This document shows, one piece after another, positions 61,054-64,000 of a stretch of DNA of 64,000 bases. The first letter of the stretch is position 1. Each line of letters starts with the position of its first letter. The position numbers and the translations under genes were made by a program. The DNA lies in assembly GCA_963522175.1 (NCBI GenBank), contig CAUQXC010000007.1, positions 62,001 through 126,000 on the forward strand, in the 5' to 3' direction. This DNA is from CAKAHY01 sp963522175 (GTDB lineage: Bacteria; Bacillota; Clostridia; Lachnospirales; Lachnospiraceae). A model generated the notes under the pieces. It saw nothing but the letters and a program-made list of their open reading frames with translations, did not search any database and was not told the DNA's origin.

Positions 61054-63915
61054 ATGAGCGACCTTATATATAATGATTATTCTAATGCAAAAAAAGTCCT
61101 GTCAAGCATAGAATCCGAGCTTAACTGCTGCGATGAATTTATATTCAGCCTTGCTTTCATATCGGAAAGCGGGATTGCCTGCCTTTTGCAAAGCTTAAAG
61201 GAACTTGAAGAAAAAAACATTAAAGGAAAAATACTTACTTCCAACTACCTTTTTTTCAACACCCCGAAAGCGCTTAATAAATTGGCATCTTTTAAAAATA
61301 TAGAATTAAAAATTTTTGATTCCTCATCCGGAACCGGTTTCCATACAAAAGCATATATTTTCAGGAAAAGCGATACCTATAGTGTAATTGTCGGAAGCTC
61401 CAATCTTACCGCAGCAGCCCTCACATGTAATAAGGAGTGGAATACCTACACTTTATGTAATAAAAACGGTCTTAATACCGACTTTTTAGATTCGGTTTTA
61501 ACTAATTTCTCCTCTTTGTGGGAAGCTTCTTTACCTTATGCACAATGTTCATCCATATATGAAAAGGAATACAAAAAGCATCATGATAAAACTTTTTTGG
61601 TCGAAAATATTGAAGAAAAAGACAGTCCTCAAATAAAAGCCAATACTATGCAACAGGATTTTTTAAAGAGATTTAAGGCTTTGCATGAAACAGGCAAAAA
61701 GGCACTCCTTATTTCCGCAACCGGCACGGGAAAAACCTATGCCGCCGCTTTAGCTATGAAAGAAATAAAGGCGAAAAAAGTTCTTTTCATTGTTCACAGA
61801 GAGCAAATAGCAAAAAAAAGCTTGGAAAGCTTCAGAAAAATATTTTCCGATAATACCTCAATGGCTTTACTTTCGGGTAACAATAAAAATTTCGACTCGG
61901 ACTTTATCTTTTCTACCATACAAACGCTTTCAAAAGATGAGATACTTAAGAATTTTTCTCCCGATTTCTTTAATGAAATTATAATCGATGAAGTGCATAA
62001 AGCCGGTGCCGGCTCTTATCTTAAGGTTATAAATTATTTTAAACCTGATTTTTTATTGGGCATGAGCGCCAGCCCCGACAGAACCGACAGCTTCAATATA
62101 TATGAGCTTTTTGACCATAATATTGTATATGAAATACGTTTAAAAGACGCCTTAAATCAAAATCTTCTATGTCCTTTTCACTACTTTGCCATTAGCGACC
62201 TCAGAATAAACGGTGAGGAAATAGATGATTTAAGCAGCTTCTCAAAACTTACCTGTGATGAGAGAGTTTCGCATATAATTGACAAAATTGAATATTACTC
62301 TTACAGCGGAACACGTGTTAAAGGTCTTATTTTTTGCAGTTCAAATGATGAAGCTAAGGTCTTATCGCAAAAATTCAATCTGCTTAATTATAATACCCTT
62401 GCCCTTTCCGGCGAAAACAGTATAAGCGAGCGTGAAGAAGCTCTGTACAGGCTTACCTGTGATGATGCCGCCAATACTAATAAACTTGATTACATTTTTA
62501 CCGTCGATATTTTTAATGAGGGCATAGATATACTTTGTCTGAATCAGGTTATTATGTTAAGACCTACTCAAAGCTCCATTATTTTTATACAGCAGCTTGG
62601 CAGAGGTCTGAGAAAACATAAGGATAAAGAATTTCTTATTGTTATAGATTTCATTGCAAACTATAAAAATAATTTTCTTATACCGAAGGCATTATCATCC
62701 GACAAGAATAACGATAAGGATTCTATGAGATATTTTTTGACTCAAGCCACAAAATCTCTTCCCGGCAGCTCGACCATAAGCTTTGACAAAATATCAAAGG
62801 ACAAAATATATACAGCCATTGATAATGCAAAGCTTAATAATATTTTGGAGCTTGTAAAAAGCTACACGGACTTAAAGAATAAACTTGGAAAAATCCCCGA
62901 TTATAAAGAATTTGATGAGTTTTCCGACGTGGATTTTTCGGTACTTTTTATGTGCTCGGGAAGTTATCCCCATTTTTTATCTTTAAAAGAAAGCTTATAT
63001 ACAAATAAGTTCAGTTCTGAACAATTTGAAGTTTTTCAGTTTATAAGTCAGAATTTAATACTGAGTAAAAAGTCGGAAGAGCTCTTAATTTTAAAGCTTC
63101 TTTGCGAATACTTTTCCTCCGGCTCTTATATAATTGATTTCGACTCTTTTTTTAATAAACTTAGTGAACTTCTTTTATTAAAGTATAACAGAGTGTTTAC
63201 AAAGGCGGCATTTGACATATCTTTCAGGATATTGACCAATAAATACGTTACAAGCAGCATAAGTGCAAAAAAGTACAAAAATTGTATTTTCTTCGATATT
63301 AAAGATGATTGTGTTTGTATTACGGAAGCCTTTTTAAATTTGCTTGACTGTGAAGCATTTTTTACGGAGCTTAATGATTTGCTTGATTACGGACTTTTTA
63401 GATATGATAAGCGTTATGCAAATAATTTATATAAGGATACATTATTCGTTTTATACGAAAAATATACTTATCAGGATATCTGCAAATTATTTTCATGGAA
63501 GATAAATTATGTTCCTCTTGCCATAGGCGGCTATAAATATAATGCCGATACAAAAACTTTACCGGTTTTTATAAATTACGATATAGACGAAAACTCTTTT
63601 AATAAAGACTATGTGCACGGTTTCCTCTCCCATGACGAATTTACTTCCATGTCAAAGCCCGGAAGAAATCTTGATTCCAAAGAAATATCATATTTTTATG
63701 ACAGCCAGACAAGAATCTACCTTTTTATGAGAAAAAATAAGAATGATAAAAGCTGTGCAAACGAATTCTACTTTTTAGGTGAAATGAAAACCTTTAAAGA
63801 TCCCGTTTTAGTTCGGAGAATTCAAAGTAAAGATAGCGTTGTCTCCTTTAATTTTAAGCTTCTTACTCCCTTAAGGGATGATTTATACGATTATTTCACA
63901 AGAGATAAGATATAA
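61054..63915 (+). CDS. PLD-nuclease / DEAD-like helicase / DUF3427 protein
   Basis: A 953-residue protein with three parts: an N-terminal phospholipase-D-type nuclease domain (about 1-165; single HxK-type motif FHTKAYIFRKSD with H97, K99 and VGSSNLT), a superfamily 2 helicase (Walker A SATGTGKT 221-228, DEVH 312-315, SASPDRTD 339-346, QQLGRGLRK in the last motif) and a C-terminal DUF3427-like region. This architecture is conserved and often lies in variable regions, which suggests DNA restriction or repair. No methylase or other partner is adjacent. RBS AGAAAGG; its own terminator follows. Confidence 0.87.
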   Translation: MSDLIYNDYSNAKKVLSSIESELNCCDEFIFSLAFISESGIACLLQSLKELEEKNIKGKILTSNYLFFNTPKALNKLASFKNIELKIFDSSSGTGFHTKAYIFRKSDTYSVIVGSSNLTAAALTCNKEWNTYTLCNKNGLNTDFLDSVLTNFSSLWEASLPYAQCSSIYEKEYKKHHDKTFLVENIEEKDSPQIKANTMQQDFLKRFKALHETGKKALLISATGTGKTYAAALAMKEIKAKKVLFIVHREQIAKKSLESFRKIFSDNTSMALLSGNNKNFDSDFIFSTIQTLSKDEILKNFSPDFFNEIIIDEVHKAGAGSYLKVINYFKPDFLLGMSASPDRTDSFNIYELFDHNIVYEIRLKDALNQNLLCPFHYFAISDLRINGEEIDDLSSFSKLTCDERVSHIIDKIEYYSYSGTRVKGLIFCSSNDEAKVLSQKFNLLNYNTLALSGENSISEREEALYRLTCDDAANTNKLDYIFTVDIFNEGIDILCLNQVIMLRPTQSSIIFIQQLGRGLRKHKDKEFLIVIDFIANYKNNFLIPKALSSDKNNDKDSMRYFLTQATKSLPGSSTISFDKISKDKIYTAIDNAKLNNILELVKSYTDLKNKLGKIPDYKEFDEFSDVDFSVLFMCSGSYPHFLSLKESLYTNKFSSEQFEVFQFISQNLILSKKSEELLILKLLCEYFSSGSYIIDFDSFFNKLSELLLLKYNRVFTKAAFDISFRILTNKYVTSSISAKKYKNCIFFDIKDDCVCITEAFLNLLDCEAFFTELNDLLDYGLFRYDKRYANNLYKDTLFVLYEKYTYQDICKLFSWKINYVPLAIGGYKYNADTKTLPVFINYDIDENSFNKDYVHGFLSHDEFTSMSKPGRNLDSKEISYFYDSQTRIYLFMRKNKNDKSCANEFYFLGEMKTFKDPVLVRRIQSKDSVVSFNFKLLTPLRDDLYDYFTRDKI

Positions 63916-63918
63916 ATA

Positions 63919-63945
63919 ATGGGAACCGAAAAATTCGGTTCCCAT
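63919..63945. terminator. Terminator after the helicase gene
   Basis: ATGGGAACCGAA (63919-63930), loop AAA, TTCGGTTCCCAT (63934-63945). The stem can serve the helicase gene and the convergent gene at the right edge. Confidence 0.85.
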
Positions 63946-63967
63946 TCATCTTTTAATATGCTACAGC

Positions 63968-64000
63968 TTATACAACTCCCTGTGCTATCATAGCATTTGC
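63968..64000 (-). CDS. 3' end of an unidentified gene (possible flagellin-type C-terminus)
   Basis: The last ten codons read ANAMIAQGVV, then TAA at 63970-63968, followed by the terminator hairpin on the same strand. The ending faintly recalls the QANQxPQGVL tail of flagellins, but ten residues are too few to decide. Another frame is also open here, so even the reading frame is uncertain. Confidence 0.25.
   Translation of the reverse strand, partial: ANAMIAQGVV

Overview
The window looks like chromosomal DNA of a low-GC, anaerobic Clostridia-type Firmicute, most likely a Lachnospiraceae member. The evidence is the set of genes: rubrerythrins under a PerR-type regulator, a GlgC/GlgD pair, a DUF3881-like protein, PucR/CdaR-type and MarR regulators, purine-rich ribosome binding sites, many TTG starts, and sigma-A-like promoters. 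The conserved pth-mfd-hup-rqcP-divIC-tilS-hpt-ftsH block lacks spoVT, yabP, yabQ and spoIIE, which usually lie inside it in spore formers. That hints at a non-sporulating lineage. The assignment rests on gene content only.

Layout. 1-2.6 kb: an S1-domain protein, then a perR / reverse-rubrerythrin / rubrerythrin peroxide-defence operon with a visible promoter and PerR-box-like site. 2.7-6.0 kb: a TAXI-type TRAP transporter operon with DUF1850. 6.2-11.1 kb: a binding-protein-dependent ABC importer of the Fe(III)/phosphonate class, translationally coupled to a GT4 glycosyltransferase. 11.2-14.8 kb: carB behind a leader that resembles the E. coli pyrBI attenuator (short ORF with U-rich codons running into an intrinsic terminator). 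14.8-17.1 kb: an AlkD-like repair protein, a choline-binding-type surface protein and two tRNA-Gly genes. 17.1-22.8 kb: a three-gene operon of a TrkA/RyR membrane protein, a TIR-transmembrane-WD40 protein and an AlkC-like HEAT protein. This is the best candidate here for an undescribed conflict or signalling system.

23-28.7 kb: phosphoglycerate mutase, a stand-alone MsmK-type sugar-importer ATPase, a PucR-type regulator, a small membrane protein and a GH13 amylase. 28.7-37.5 kb: the housekeeping block from ftsH to pth. 37.5-42 kb: a sucrose PTS / sucrose-6-phosphate hydrolase operon with its LacI-type regulator. 42-44.9 kb: glycogen synthesis genes glgC-glgD followed by spoVG. 45-50.6 kb: asnS, an SbcD/YhaO-like nuclease with a membrane-anchored YhaN-like ATPase, and lrgAB. 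50.6-57.7 kb: a MarR regulator, two lipoproteins (GerMN-like, DUF885), metG, traX-like, tatD and rsmA. 57.8-64 kb: a secreted NlpC/P60 peptidase, a decayed AlbA_2-type gene beside tRNA-Arg(CCT), a DUF3881-like protein, and a PLD-helicase-DUF3427 protein.

The carbohydrate genes fit together: sucrose uptake and cleavage, shared sugar-import ATPase, glycogen storage, and maltodextrin degradation. The accessory material is concentrated at 15-23 kb and 59-64 kb, both next to tRNA genes. Terminators and promoters were found by eye; stems and spacings are as read, and no folding energies were calculated.
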